A stretch of 64,000 nt of DNA. It comes from Bradyrhizobium guangdongense. GTDB lineage: Bacteria; Pseudomonadota; Alphaproteobacteria; Rhizobiales; Xanthobacteraceae. The notes under the pieces were generated by a model. The model was not told where the DNA came from. It saw nothing but the letters and a program-made list of their open reading frames with translations, and searched no databases. Numbering within the stretch: the stretch's first letter is position 1; each line of letters starts with the position of its first letter. Location of the stretch: NCBI RefSeq assembly GCF_004114975.1, contig NZ_CP030051.1, positions 806,001 to 870,000 on the forward strand, given 5' to 3'. Positions 32,361 through 39,779 of the stretch are shown piece by piece. Both the position numbers and the translations under genes were made by a program.

Positions 32361-33055
32361 TGCGAATTCTTCGGATCGTTGCATTCGCCGTCGCGGCCCA
32401 CCTGGCCGCGATCGGCATCGCGCACGCGCAGGATGCGACGACCCTGAAGAAGGAGATGGTCGGGCAGTGGGAGCTCTCGACCACCGAACGCAGCAAGACC
32501 TGCGTCGTCACGATGAAGGGGGATGCGACCGCGCAGGGTTTCAAGCTCGAGCTCGAGCCGGCCTGCAAGACCGCGTTGCCGTTCACCAAGGACATCGTCG
32601 CCTGGAGCGTCAAGGGCCTCGGAGACATCGTTCGTTTGCAGGATGCGGCAGGCGAATCCGTGATCGATTTCACCGAGGTCGAGGCCGGCATCTTCGAAGG
32701 CCTGCGGCAGGGCGAAGGGGTCTACATCCTGCAGGACCTCGCCGCCGCCCGCTCGATGGCCAAGTCGATGGACCAGATGATCGGCGACTGGGCCATGGTC
32801 CGCAGCAACGGCCAGCCGATCTGCGGCCTGACGCTGACCAACACGGAAGCCGACCAAGACAATTTCCAGGTCTTCCTCAAGCCGAAATGCGATGCGGCGA
32901 TCGCCCAGTTCAATCCGACGCAATGGCGACTGGAGCGCGGCCAGATCATCCTGATGTCGAAATCAGGCGAGGTCTGGCAGTTCGAAGCCGACGACAACGC
33001 GCAATGGCGGCGGGTTCCCGATACGGCCGATCCCCTGATCATGCTGCGCCAATAA
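32360..33055 (+). CDS. exported protein with two AprI/Inh-type protease-inhibitor domains
   Basis: 231 aa. The signal peptide MRILRIVAFAVAAHLAAIGI ends at AHAQ. Two similar beta-barrel modules follow, each with one cysteine pair: about residues 33-125 (MVGQWELSTTERSKTCVVTM; Cys48 and Cys69) and about 140-225 (MIGDWAMVRSNGQPICGLTL; Cys155 and Cys177). The W-x-L/V...C pattern is that of AprI/Inh inhibitors of serralysin-type metalloproteases (PF02974-like). The usual single-domain inhibitor is about half this length. It is coupled to the hydroxyacid dehydrogenase gene by a one-base stop/start overlap, odd for a periplasmic protein. No serralysin gene is nearby. Confidence 0.75.
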   Translation: MRILRIVAFAVAAHLAAIGIAHAQDATTLKKEMVGQWELSTTERSKTCVVTMKGDATAQGFKLELEPACKTALPFTKDIVAWSVKGLGDIVRLQDAAGESVIDFTEVEAGIFEGLRQGEGVYILQDLAAARSMAKSMDQMIGDWAMVRSNGQPICGLTLTNTEADQDNFQVFLKPKCDAAIAQFNPTQWRLERGQIILMSKSGEVWQFEADDNAQWRRVPDTADPLIMLRQ

Positions 33056-33105
33056 GCGGTTTTTCGGTCAGCAATTTTTCTGGTGTCGATTTTTCTTGGG
33101 GCTCA

Positions 33106-33132
33106 TGTCGATCAGGTCCCAGCTCGATCGTC
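33106..33132 (+). promoter_or_regulatory. candidate ECF42 autoregulated promoter before the YciI gene
   Basis: TGTCGA (33106-33111) is followed after 17 bp by CGTC (33129-33132), matching the general ECF promoter layout and, as I recall it, the TGTCGA -35 of ECF42 factors. A second TGTCGA lies at 33084-33089, exactly 22 bp upstream. The YciI gene starts 62 bp downstream and the sigma gene follows. Confidence 0.5.
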
Positions 33133-33194
33133 ATCCCCTTAGCGAGCTGATCGCGCGGCCAACCGGCTGCGTCTCGCCTTATCAGGAGATTTGC

Positions 33195-33602
33195 ATGCGC
33201 TTCATGTACATCGTCACCTCCAGCCAGCCGATGAAAGGCCCGACCCCAGCGCTGATGGAGGCCATGCAGAAGATATCCGAGCGGGAGATCAAGGCCGGCC
33301 GGATGATCGACAATGGCGGCCTGATGCCGCTTGCTTCAGGCGCACGGGTGCGGATCCTCGACGGCGAGCTCAGCGTCATCGACGGTCCCTTCATCGAGGC
33401 CAAGGAAGTGGTCGGCGGCTACGCCATTTTCGAGCTGCGCGACAAGGCGGAGGCTCTCGTCATGGCGAAGGAATTCATGCAGCTGCACCTCGATCACCTG
33501 CCGGGCTGGGACGGCACCTGCGAGCTCCGGGCGTTCGCCACGCCTGGTATCGACGGCGGCTGTGACGTCAACGCGCGGTCGAGCGTAGCCGCCCACGCGT
33601 GA
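33195..33602 (+). CDS. YciI/DGPF-domain protein
   Basis: 135 aa from the ATG at 33195, with AGGAG upstream. It opens MRFMYIVTSSQPMKGPTPAL and contains DGPFIEAKEVVGGYAIFELRDKAEAL, the 'DGPF' motif that defines the family associated with ECF42 sigma factors. It forms a dimeric ferredoxin-like fold; the function is not established. The sigma factor gene begins 13 bp downstream, so the two are co-transcribed. DGPF proteins are thought to be the main target of the partner sigma factor. Confidence 0.9.
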   Translation: MRFMYIVTSSQPMKGPTPALMEAMQKISEREIKAGRMIDNGGLMPLASGARVRILDGELSVIDGPFIEAKEVVGGYAIFELRDKAEALVMAKEFMQLHLDHLPGWDGTCELRAFATPGIDGGCDVNARSSVAAHA

Positions 33603-33615
33603 TGGACAGCACTGC

Positions 33616-34914
33616 ATGCAACGGTCGGCGGCGATGACGGCCGCCGACATCGATCAGACGGTCCGTGCCACAATTCATGCAACCTGGCGCGTCGTGCAGC
33701 CGCGGCTGATCGCGACGCTGTCGCGGATGCTGCGCGACGTGCCGCTTGCGGAAGAGCTGACTCAGGATGCGCTGGTTACGGCGCTGGAAGCCTGGCCGGC
33801 CATCGGCGTGCCCGACAATCCCGGCGCCTGGTTGATGACAACGGCAAAGCGCCGGGCGCTCGATCATCTGCGCCGCGGCAGGATGCTCGCGGACAAGCAC
33901 GACATGCTGGCGCGGGACATGTTGCAGGAGCAGGAGACCGTGCCGGATTTTGACACCGCGCTCGACGACGACATCGGCGATGAATTGCTGCGTCTGATCT
34001 TCACCGCCTGTCATCCGGTGCTGTCGCGCGAGGGGCGAACGGCGCTGGCGCTGCGCATGATCTGCGGCTTGACGACGTCCGAGATCGCACGCGCCTATCT
34101 CGTGCCTGAGGCCACCATCTCCCAGCGCATCGTGCGCGCCAAGCGGACACTGTCGAATTCCGGCCTCGCCTATGAGACGCCGGGCGGCGAGGCGCTGTCG
34201 GAGCGGCTCGCTTCGGTGCTGGAGGTCGTCTATCTCATCTTCAACGAGGGCTATCTCGCCGCGCGCGGCGACGAATGGCTGCGGCCGCAGCTTTGCGAGG
34301 AGGCGCTGCGCATGGGCCGCGTGCTCGCAGGCCTCGCGCCTGATGAGCCGGAGGTTCATGGTCTCGTCGCCCTGATGGATCTGAATGCCTCGCGCACACG
34401 TGCCCGCACCGACGCGAACGGCGATCCCATCCTGCTGATGGACCAGGATCGCACGCTTTGGGATTGGCTGCAGATCCGTCGTGGCCTGCGCTCGCTCGAA
34501 CGAGCCGGCGAGCTCGGCGGCGGTGGGGGATTTTACGCGCTTCAGGCCGCGATCGCAGCGTGCCACGCCAGAGCGGAGTCCCCCGGAGCCACCAACTGGC
34601 AGCGCATCGCGCAGCTCTACGCTGAGCTTTCACGGCTGGTGCGTTCTCCGATCATCGAGCTCAATCGCGCGGTCGCGGTCGGCATGGCCTCGGGACCGCA
34701 AGCCGGTCTCGATGTGCTGGACGCAGTCGCAGGTACGCCGGCGCTCGCCGCCTATCACCATCTGCCGGCCGTACGCGGTGACTTCCTGCAGAAACTCGGA
34801 CGGCTCGTGGAGGCACGCCAGGCATTCGAAGCCGCCGCGCAGCTTGCGACCAACGGCCGCGAGCGTGCGCTGATGCAGCGACGTGCTGCGGCGATCGAGG
34901 CCCGGAATATCTAG
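33616..34914 (+). CDS. ECF42-type RNA polymerase sigma factor with C-terminal extension
   Basis: 432 aa, more than twice a minimal ECF sigma. The sigma2 region is about residues 20-95 (PLAEELTQDALVTALEAWPA, PGAWLMTTAKRRALDHLRR) and sigma4 about 130-190 (LALRMICGLTTSEIARAYLVPEATISQRIVRAKRTL). A long helical C-terminal domain (about 200-430) of TPR-like character contains VVYLIFNEGYLA and the IELNRAVAVGMASGPQAGL signature of the group. Such factors have no anti-sigma gene; the C-terminal extension is needed for activity. It pairs with the YciI gene upstream. The signal it responds to is unknown. The last 4 bp overlap the end of the convergent muralytic gene. Confidence 0.92.
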   Translation: MQRSAAMTAADIDQTVRATIHATWRVVQPRLIATLSRMLRDVPLAEELTQDALVTALEAWPAIGVPDNPGAWLMTTAKRRALDHLRRGRMLADKHDMLARDMLQEQETVPDFDTALDDDIGDELLRLIFTACHPVLSREGRTALALRMICGLTTSEIARAYLVPEATISQRIVRAKRTLSNSGLAYETPGGEALSERLASVLEVVYLIFNEGYLAARGDEWLRPQLCEEALRMGRVLAGLAPDEPEVHGLVALMDLNASRTRARTDANGDPILLMDQDRTLWDWLQIRRGLRSLERAGELGGGGGFYALQAAIAACHARAESPGATNWQRIAQLYAELSRLVRSPIIELNRAVAVGMASGPQAGLDVLDAVAGTPALAAYHHLPAVRGDFLQKLGRLVEARQAFEAAAQLATNGRERALMQRRAAAIEARNI

Positions 34915-36308
34915 GTCGTCGGCTTGGGTGGCGGCGCGGTGCCCTGCGCCCATTTCTCCAGCTTGCCGAGCACGCCCCAGGCCGTGAGCGCCAGCGAGAT
35001 CGGCAGCGCGAACTGGCTCAGGCCCGGCACCGCCGACGCGATCGTTCCGAACAGTCCGGCAAGACCTCCCGCATTGGGGCTTGCCGTCACCGCGGAGAGC
35101 AGCGAGGTGATGAGGGCGCCGCCGATGCCGAGCGCGGTCTTCTTGCCGTCAAGCATCTTGCCGATGGTTTCGCCAAGCGCGCCATTGACCTGACCGAGCA
35201 CGGGCTTGCTGTCCTTGCTGACCAGGACGCCGAGCAGATCGAGCACCGGCTTCAACTGGTCGACGGCAGTAGCATTGGTCGGTGTGGCTGTGCCGGGCAT
35301 GGGCGCGGTCTTGTTGACGAGAGAGAGTAGCCGTTCGAGCAGGCTAATCGGATCGCTGGGGGACACCGTCGGGCCTCCGGACGTCGTGCCACCTGATGGC
35401 GCGCCTCCTTGTGACATGCCGGCGCCTTGCAGCAATTGCGCGAGACCTTCCAGCCGCTTCAGAATCTGGGACAGATCGACATTTGGCGCCGGGACGGGTT
35501 GTACTCCCGCACGCGTAATGGGGGCGATCGTGGTCCCGTCGAGCAGGCCGGTGTCTTCGAGGCCGTGCTGTTGCTGAAATTGCGAGACCGCCGCCTTGGT
35601 CTTCGGCCCGCTGATGCCGTCTTCGTCGAGCGGTGGATTGGCGCCGAGCTTGTTGAGCGTCTGCTGCATCAGCAGCACCGATGCGGCCATGTCCTCGTCG
35701 GGCTCGGAACGGGGCGCGATGGATGGGCTGTCGCCGATCGTGATGGACGAATCGAGCGACATCATCGCGTGCAGGATCACTGCGGTGCCGAGCTGGGTAT
35801 CGGCGTGGTTCGGATCGAAGACGTGGTCGGCGACGAATTTGCCGCCCCTTGCCTCGGGTGGTCCGTAGAGGGTCGAGCCGCCGTAGAGATAGGGCGAGTT
35901 CACGCCCTTGGCGTGATAGCCGAGGCCGTTGAAGCATTCGAGCCGGTACAGGGTGCGCGCGATACTCCAGTCCTGCGCCCCCACCAGGTTTTCGATCCTG
36001 AGCGCATCCACGGCGCCTTCGACGAACGAGGCGAACGGGCCGCGCCCTTTGGGAACGAGGCATGTCACGCGGTGCAGCGTCTCGCCGTTGCCGAGATAGG
36101 TGTCGAAATCGAAGTTCGACTCGCGATAGTGGCACAGCGCGACGAAGTACCAGGGCACGCCGGTCAGCCGCTCGACCTGCTGGTAGGTCGCCTTGCCGTT
36201 GAGGGCCTTGCGTGCCGTCGCATTGGCCTCGCCCAGGCGGGCGGGCCGGATCTGGAGATTGGCCCAGTTCCTCTCATAATCGCTCTTCAGGCTCTCGTAT
36301 GACGCCAT
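34911..36308 (-). CDS. phage-type muralytic enzyme with peptidoglycan-binding domain and hydrophobic tail
   Basis: 465 aa from the ATG at 36308, with GGGAG at ideal distance. Residues about 8-190 resemble a phage/cyanobacterial endolysin family: VPWYFVALCHYRESNFDFDTYLGNG (Glu63 is the likely acid), LHRVTCLVPKGRGPF, FVEGAVDAL, YRLECFNGLGYHAKGVNSPYLYGGS, GGKFVADHVFDP. A PG_binding_1 domain follows at about 207-263 (LLMQQTLNKLGANPPLDEDG, TKAAVSQFQQQHGL). A Ser/Gly/Thr-rich linker (295-320) leads to an amphipathic region and two hydrophobic stretches at about 391-408 and 414-448. No signal peptide is seen. The tail could be holin-like or membrane-tethering. No other phage genes are adjacent. Confidence 0.75.
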   Translation of the reverse strand: MASYESLKSDYERNWANLQIRPARLGEANATARKALNGKATYQQVERLTGVPWYFVALCHYRESNFDFDTYLGNGETLHRVTCLVPKGRGPFASFVEGAVDALRIENLVGAQDWSIARTLYRLECFNGLGYHAKGVNSPYLYGGSTLYGPPEARGGKFVADHVFDPNHADTQLGTAVILHAMMSLDSSITIGDSPSIAPRSEPDEDMAASVLLMQQTLNKLGANPPLDEDGISGPKTKAAVSQFQQQHGLEDTGLLDGTTIAPITRAGVQPVPAPNVDLSQILKRLEGLAQLLQGAGMSQGGAPSGGTTSGGPTVSPSDPISLLERLLSLVNKTAPMPGTATPTNATAVDQLKPVLDLLGVLVSKDSKPVLGQVNGALGETIGKMLDGKKTALGIGGALITSLLSAVTASPNAGGLAGLFGTIASAVPGLSQFALPISLALTAWGVLGKLEKWAQGTAPPPKPTT

Positions 36309-36581
36309 CTCCCGCTCCCGCGAATAGATAAAATATCGGTCATCGAACAAATCAGGCATGAGCCGCGCCGCTGTCAGCGGCCACGCGCTCTGGGCGTGGT
36401 TCGGCAAATGTGACAGGCCGCGGCCTGAAAGCATGTGAAATGGCTTACAACTGCAGCGCGAAAAGATGGCGTTCGAACGACGCGACCTCGGCGAAGGCAG
36501 GTGATCGCTGCATTGCAGTCCCGGAACCCGCCGGGCGGCCATCCGTTAGCAACGGAGACGGTCTGCTGAGGGATTCCCGCG

Positions 36582-36956
36582 ATGGCCAAGCGCGTGCTTG
36601 CGATCGGCATCGAACCCGGCAATGCGGACTACAGCGCGTTTCCGCAGCTCACGCCGGCGCTCGTGCGCAATTATATCGAAGCGCAGCTGCTGCGCCTGCG
36701 TGGTCTCGGCTATGAAGTCACGAGCTGCCTGATCGATCTCGACACAGCGGCCGAGGCTGCCGTGACATCAGCGCTGCGCGACGAGCGCTTCGATTGCATC
36801 GTGATCGGCGCCGGCCTGCGCGAGCCGAAGGAGCGGCTGCTGGTGTTCGAGAAGGTGCTCAATCTCGTCCACAGCCTGGCGCCACAGGCCGCCATCTGCT
36901 TCAACACGACGCCCGCCGATACCGTTGAAGCCGTGCAGCGCTGGGTCGAGCCGTAG
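36582..36956 (+). CDS. conserved hypothetical protein
   Basis: 124 aa, starting MAKRVLAIGIEPGNADYSAF. It alternates beta strands and helices: VLAIGIEP, YEVTSCLIDLDTAAEAAVTSAL, FDCIVIGAGLREPKERLLVFEKVLNLVHSLAP, AAICFNTTPADTVEAVQRW. This suggests a small flavodoxin/receiver-like alpha/beta fold without phosphoacceptor or nucleotide motifs that I recognise. It has no signal peptide. It is monocistronic; the preceding 270 bp show no other gene. I recall similar short proteins in rhizobia but no function. Confidence 0.65.
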   Translation: MAKRVLAIGIEPGNADYSAFPQLTPALVRNYIEAQLLRLRGLGYEVTSCLIDLDTAAEAAVTSALRDERFDCIVIGAGLREPKERLLVFEKVLNLVHSLAPQAAICFNTTPADTVEAVQRWVEP

Positions 36957-37038
36957 CTGCGGCTTTCACCCCGTAGATTGTTCTGGCCCGGAACTGCGCC
37001 AAACGCTATGACTGCCCGGTCAAACGGGAGGATTCGGG

Positions 37039-37344
37039 ATGCTTCGACGTCTTGGAATTGCAGCATGTTTCGCAGTCGCCATGGCCGTCCCGGTCCATGA
37101 TGCGATGGCGCAGGATGCTGTCGGCGGCGCCATTCTCGGCGGTGTCGGCGGAGCGATCGTGGGCGGCGCGCTTGGCGGTGGCCGTGGTGCGGCCATCGGC
37201 GCAGTCGTCGGGGCCGGCACGGGGGCAGCGATTGCCGCCGAAGGCGAACGCCGCCGCTCCGGCTATTACGCCTATCAGCGCGGCTGCTATATGCAGCGCC
37301 CGGACGGCCGCTACGTCCCGGTCGATCCGCGATACTGCTACTGA
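37039..37344 (+). CDS. exported glycine-zipper protein
   Basis: 101 aa. A signal peptide ends near HDAMA before QDAVGGAILGG. A glycine-zipper segment with repeated GxxxG spacing (about residues 28-66, GGAILGGVGGAIVGGALGGG) is followed by a Tyr/Arg-rich tail with two cysteines (RGCYMQ and RYCY). Such proteins insert in or associate with the outer membrane (SlyB/17-kDa-like zipper), here without a lipobox cysteine at the cleavage site. Function unknown. GGGAGG precedes the start. Confidence 0.72.
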   Translation: MLRRLGIAACFAVAMAVPVHDAMAQDAVGGAILGGVGGAIVGGALGGGRGAAIGAVVGAGTGAAIAAEGERRRSGYYAYQRGCYMQRPDGRYVPVDPRYCY

Positions 37345-37354
37345 ACTCATGTTG

Positions 37355-37382
37355 CGCCGGCGCTGCCCTGCGCGCGCCGGCG
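37355..37382. terminator. hairpin between convergent genes
   Basis: CGCCGGCGC (37355-37363) and GCGCCGGCG (37374-37382) form a perfect 9-bp stem with a 10-base loop between the ends of the glycine-zipper and tautomerase genes. There is no T tract on either side, so a bidirectional terminator is only a suggestion. Confidence 0.35.
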
Positions 37383-37404
37383 TTGCCATGTCCAATCGCT
37401 GTGC

Positions 37405-37830
37405 TTAGGCAGCGCTGGCCCGGCTCGCTGCCTCGCCGAGCTCGGCATTGGTGTAGGCCTTGCCGCCGATGCCCCAAAGTCCGTCCACCGCATAGACCAT
37501 GTTGACGAAGATCCGCTCGCGCGGATGACGGCCTTCCGCCGCCTTGAACGCGATCTCGGTGGCCTCCTTGATGAAGCCGGCCTTTTGCCCGGCGCTCGCC
37601 AGCGCGAAGGACGGGACTTTCAGCTCGATCACGACGATGTCGCTGGACGTTCCGCCGGCGAAGGACCGGCCTTTCGGGATGGTGCTGATCTCGCCGATCA
37701 CGTTCGGCGTGAGGAACGCATTGCCCGCGAGATCATGATGCCTGAGAAACGAGGCGGTCAGCTCGGCGAACATGATCTTCTCGGCGGCGGCGCTGAAGAT
37801 GCCATCCGTGGCGACGACGGTGATCGGCAT
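37405..37830 (-). CDS. tautomerase-family protein
   Basis: 141 aa from the ATG at 37830, with AGGGAGC upstream; the mature N-terminus is Pro (MPITVVATDGIFS), the catalytic residue of 4-oxalocrotonate-tautomerase superfamily enzymes. Two beta-alpha-beta units are visible: residues 2-60 and a second from DIVVIELKVPSFAL with ERIFVNMVYAVDGLWGIGGKAY. The second unit lacks a leading Pro. It probably catalyses keto-enol or dehalogenase-type chemistry on a small acid. It is divergent from a TetR gene, with two perfect palindromes between them, and so is the likely TetR target. Confidence 0.8.
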   Translation of the reverse strand: MPITVVATDGIFSAAAEKIMFAELTASFLRHHDLAGNAFLTPNVIGEISTIPKGRSFAGGTSSDIVVIELKVPSFALASAGQKAGFIKEATEIAFKAAEGRHPRERIFVNMVYAVDGLWGIGGKAYTNAELGEAASRASAA

Positions 37831-37898
37831 GATTGGAGCTCCCTTGGTGATGTGAGCGCCGCGAGCGCCGGCTGCGGTCGCGGCTTGCGATAACATTG

Positions 37899-37918
37899 CG
37901 ATCGTTATATAACGATCG
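37899..37918. promoter_or_regulatory. TetR operator 1, 20-bp perfect palindrome
   Basis: CGATCGTTATATAACGATCG is a perfect 20-bp dyad, 69 bp upstream of the tautomerase start. Its half-site ATAACGATCG is also that of the second palindrome at 37959. Two such sites in one divergent spacer next to a TetR gene make these confident operators. Confidence 0.8.
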
Positions 37919-37958
37919 TGATCGCATTCGCACGAAAGGGCGATGCCGTCAACATTAA

Positions 37959-37974
37959 AATAACGATCGTTATT
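37959..37974. promoter_or_regulatory. TetR operator 2, 16-bp perfect palindrome
   Basis: AATAACGATCGTTATT is a perfect dyad whose two half-sites overlap. It ends 13 bp before the TetR start and touches its ribosome-binding site, consistent with negative autoregulation. The two dyad centres are 58 bp apart. Confidence 0.8.
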
Positions 37975-37987
37975 CAAAGGTGCGGTG

Positions 37988-38569
37988 ATGCGATATAAAT
38001 CCGGACACAAGGAAGAGGCCCGCGCGCGCATGGTCGCTGCCGCCGGCCGCGGTTTTCGCCGCCAGGGCTATGGCGGCATCGGCGTCGATGGTCTCGCCAA
38101 GGAGGCGGAGGTCACATCAGGCGCGTTCTACGGACACTTCTCGTCCAAAGGGGAAGCCTTCAAGGCAGCACTGATCGCAGGCTTGCAAGAGCTGCGTCAG
38201 GGCGTCGAAGCGATGCGTGCCGAGCACGGCGCCAAGTGGGTCACGGCGTTCGTCGATTTCTATCTCGGCCAGAAGCGGGTCTGCGAGTTGGGCTCGAGCT
38301 GCGCCTTGCAGAGTCTGGCCTCCGAAGTGCAGCGCGCGGAAATTGGAATCAAGAGCGTGTTCGAGGCCGAAATCGAGGGCGTAGTGAACGCGGTTGCGGA
38401 GGGCTTGCCCGGCCGCTCCGCCAAGGACCGGCGCGCGCGCGCCTGGGCGCTGCTCTCGATCCTGTCCGGCGGTGTCACCATGGCGCGGGCCGTCGCCGAC
38501 AAGGACGTCAGCGCTGCGATCGCGTCCGCCTGCCGTGTTGCCGCGCTCAAGGCCTGCGCAGAAACCTGA
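37988..38569 (+). CDS. TetR-family transcriptional regulator
   Basis: 193 aa from the ATG at 37988; a GTG one codon earlier is possible. The HTH spans about residues 10-55: ARARMVAAAGRGFRRQGYGG, IGVDGLAKEAEVTSGAFYGHFSSKGEAFKAAL. The C-terminal ligand domain carries a CELGSSCALQSLASEV stretch, common in the branch regulating small oxidoreductases and tautomerases (possible redox-active cysteines). It should repress itself and the divergent tautomerase through the palindromes at 37899 and 37959. The VOC-family gene 25 bp downstream is probably co-transcribed. Confidence 0.9.
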   Translation: MRYKSGHKEEARARMVAAAGRGFRRQGYGGIGVDGLAKEAEVTSGAFYGHFSSKGEAFKAALIAGLQELRQGVEAMRAEHGAKWVTAFVDFYLGQKRVCELGSSCALQSLASEVQRAEIGIKSVFEAEIEGVVNAVAEGLPGRSAKDRRARAWALLSILSGGVTMARAVADKDVSAAIASACRVAALKACAET

Positions 38570-38594
38570 TCGATTCAAGCGAGGAGCGCGAGAT

Positions 38595-39005
38595 ATGCGC
38601 CTGTCGAACTACCTCTTTTTCACGACTCAGTGCGAACAGGCACTCGCCTTCTACACGGCCTGTGGCCTCGGCCAAGTCACCGACATCCTGCGTCACGGCG
38701 ATCCCGGCATGCCGCTCCGGAATCCTGCGATGCGCGGCAAGATCATGCATGCGAAGTTCGAAGGCCCAGGCATTTGCTTCTACGCATCGGACAACGACGA
38801 TGCCGAGCCGATGCGCGGCTCCGCCCATATCCTCATGATGGACGATCAGGAGACAACGACGGATCTGTTCGCGAGTCTCGCCGAAGGCGGCACGATCACC
38901 ACGCCGCTCGGCATTCAGCCCTGGGGCGACTATTACGGCAAGCTCACCGATCGCTTCGGTGTGCAATGGATGCTGAACTGCGCGCTGCCGCGCGCGCCGG
39001 CCTGA
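38595..39005 (+). CDS. VOC-superfamily protein (PhnB/glyoxalase-like)
   Basis: 136 aa from the ATG at 38595, with GAGGAG upstream. It opens MRLSNYLFFTTQCEQALAFYTACGLG and has the PhnB-like middle KIMHAKFEGPGICFYASDND and closing WGDYYGKLTDRFGVQWMLNC, the metal-ligand-bearing region of the 'DNA-binding protein 3-demethylubiquinone-like' VOC group. The real activity of this group is mostly unknown. It follows the TetR gene by 25 bp and is therefore probably in its regulon. Confidence 0.85.
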   Translation: MRLSNYLFFTTQCEQALAFYTACGLGQVTDILRHGDPGMPLRNPAMRGKIMHAKFEGPGICFYASDNDDAEPMRGSAHILMMDDQETTTDLFASLAEGGTITTPLGIQPWGDYYGKLTDRFGVQWMLNCALPRAPA

Positions 39006-39012
39006 AAGCTGT

Positions 39013-39738
39013 TCAGATCAGCCGCATCCCCCTCAGGCTCGCATGCCCGCTCCTGCCGACGATGATGTGGTCATGCACGGCAATCCCAAGCGGTTTGGCG
39101 ATGTCGATGATCGCCTTGGTCATCTGGATATCGGCTTGTGACGGCGAGGGATCGCCTGAGGGATGATTGTGCACCAGGATGAGGGCGGTGGCCGAAAGCT
39201 CCAGCGCGCGTTTGATCACCTCCCGCGGATAGACCGGCGTGTGATCGACGGTGCCGGTCTGCTGCACCTCGTCGGCGATGAGCTGGTTGCGTTTGTCGAG
39301 GAAGAGCAGGCGGAACTGCTCCTTGTCGGCGAAGGCCATGCTGGTGCGGCAATAGGCGATCACCTCATTCCAGGACGACAGTGCGTTGCGGCTGTTGACC
39401 TCGCCCTTGGCCACGCGATGCACTGCCGCCGCAATCAGCTTGAGCTGGTTGATCGCGGCCTCACCGACGCCGTCGACCTCGCGCAACCGCGCCACCGGCG
39501 CGTGGACGACCTCGGCGAACGAGCCGAACGTCTTGATCAGCGTCTTCGCCAGCGGCTTGGTGTCGCGCCGCGGCAGCGCCGGAAACAGCGCCATCTCCAA
39601 TAGCTCGTAGTCGCTGAGCGCGTCCGCGCCGGCGCTGTAGAAGCGTTCGCGCAGTCGCTCGCGGTGGCCGAGATAATGCGGCGTGTCGTCGGGCTTGCTT
39701 TTGTCGTGGTCGGCTTTGGCGGGCATCGGCCGCAGCAT
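39013..39738 (-). CDS. radC: RadC family protein (JAB/MPN domain)
   Basis: 241 aa from the ATG at 39738; another ATG at 39726 and a TTG at 39762 are alternatives. The N-terminal helix-hairpin-helix region (about 30-105) includes [24 protein letters not shown] and [15 protein letters not shown]. The C-terminal MPN domain has the JAMM zinc motif [14 protein letters not shown]. The role in DNA repair that named the gene has been disputed. The gene is convergent with the VOC gene. In related genomes, as I recall, map lies directly upstream; here two genes separate them. Confidence 0.93.
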   Translation of the reverse strand: MLRPMPAKADHDKSKPDDTPHYLGHRERLRERFYSAGADALSDYELLEMALFPALPRRDTKPLAKTLIKTFGSFAEVVHAPVARLREVDGVGEAAINQLKLIAAAVHRVAKGEVNSRNALSSWNEVIAYCRTSMAFADKEQFRLLFLDKRNQLIADEVQQTGTVDHTPVYPREVIKRALELSATALILVHNHPSGDPSPSQADIQMTKAIIDIAKPLGIAVHDHIIVGRSGHASLRGMRLI

Positions 39739-39779
39739 TGCCGCGGTTGTTCGCTTTTGCAACCGTCAATTGCGACGGG

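Noticed and set aside
34911..36956. Prophage or gene-transfer-agent island around the muralytic gene
   Set aside because: Neighbours are an ECF sigma factor and ordinary small proteins. No capsid, portal, terminase, tail or integrase gene is present in the window, so only the single phage-type domain is reported.
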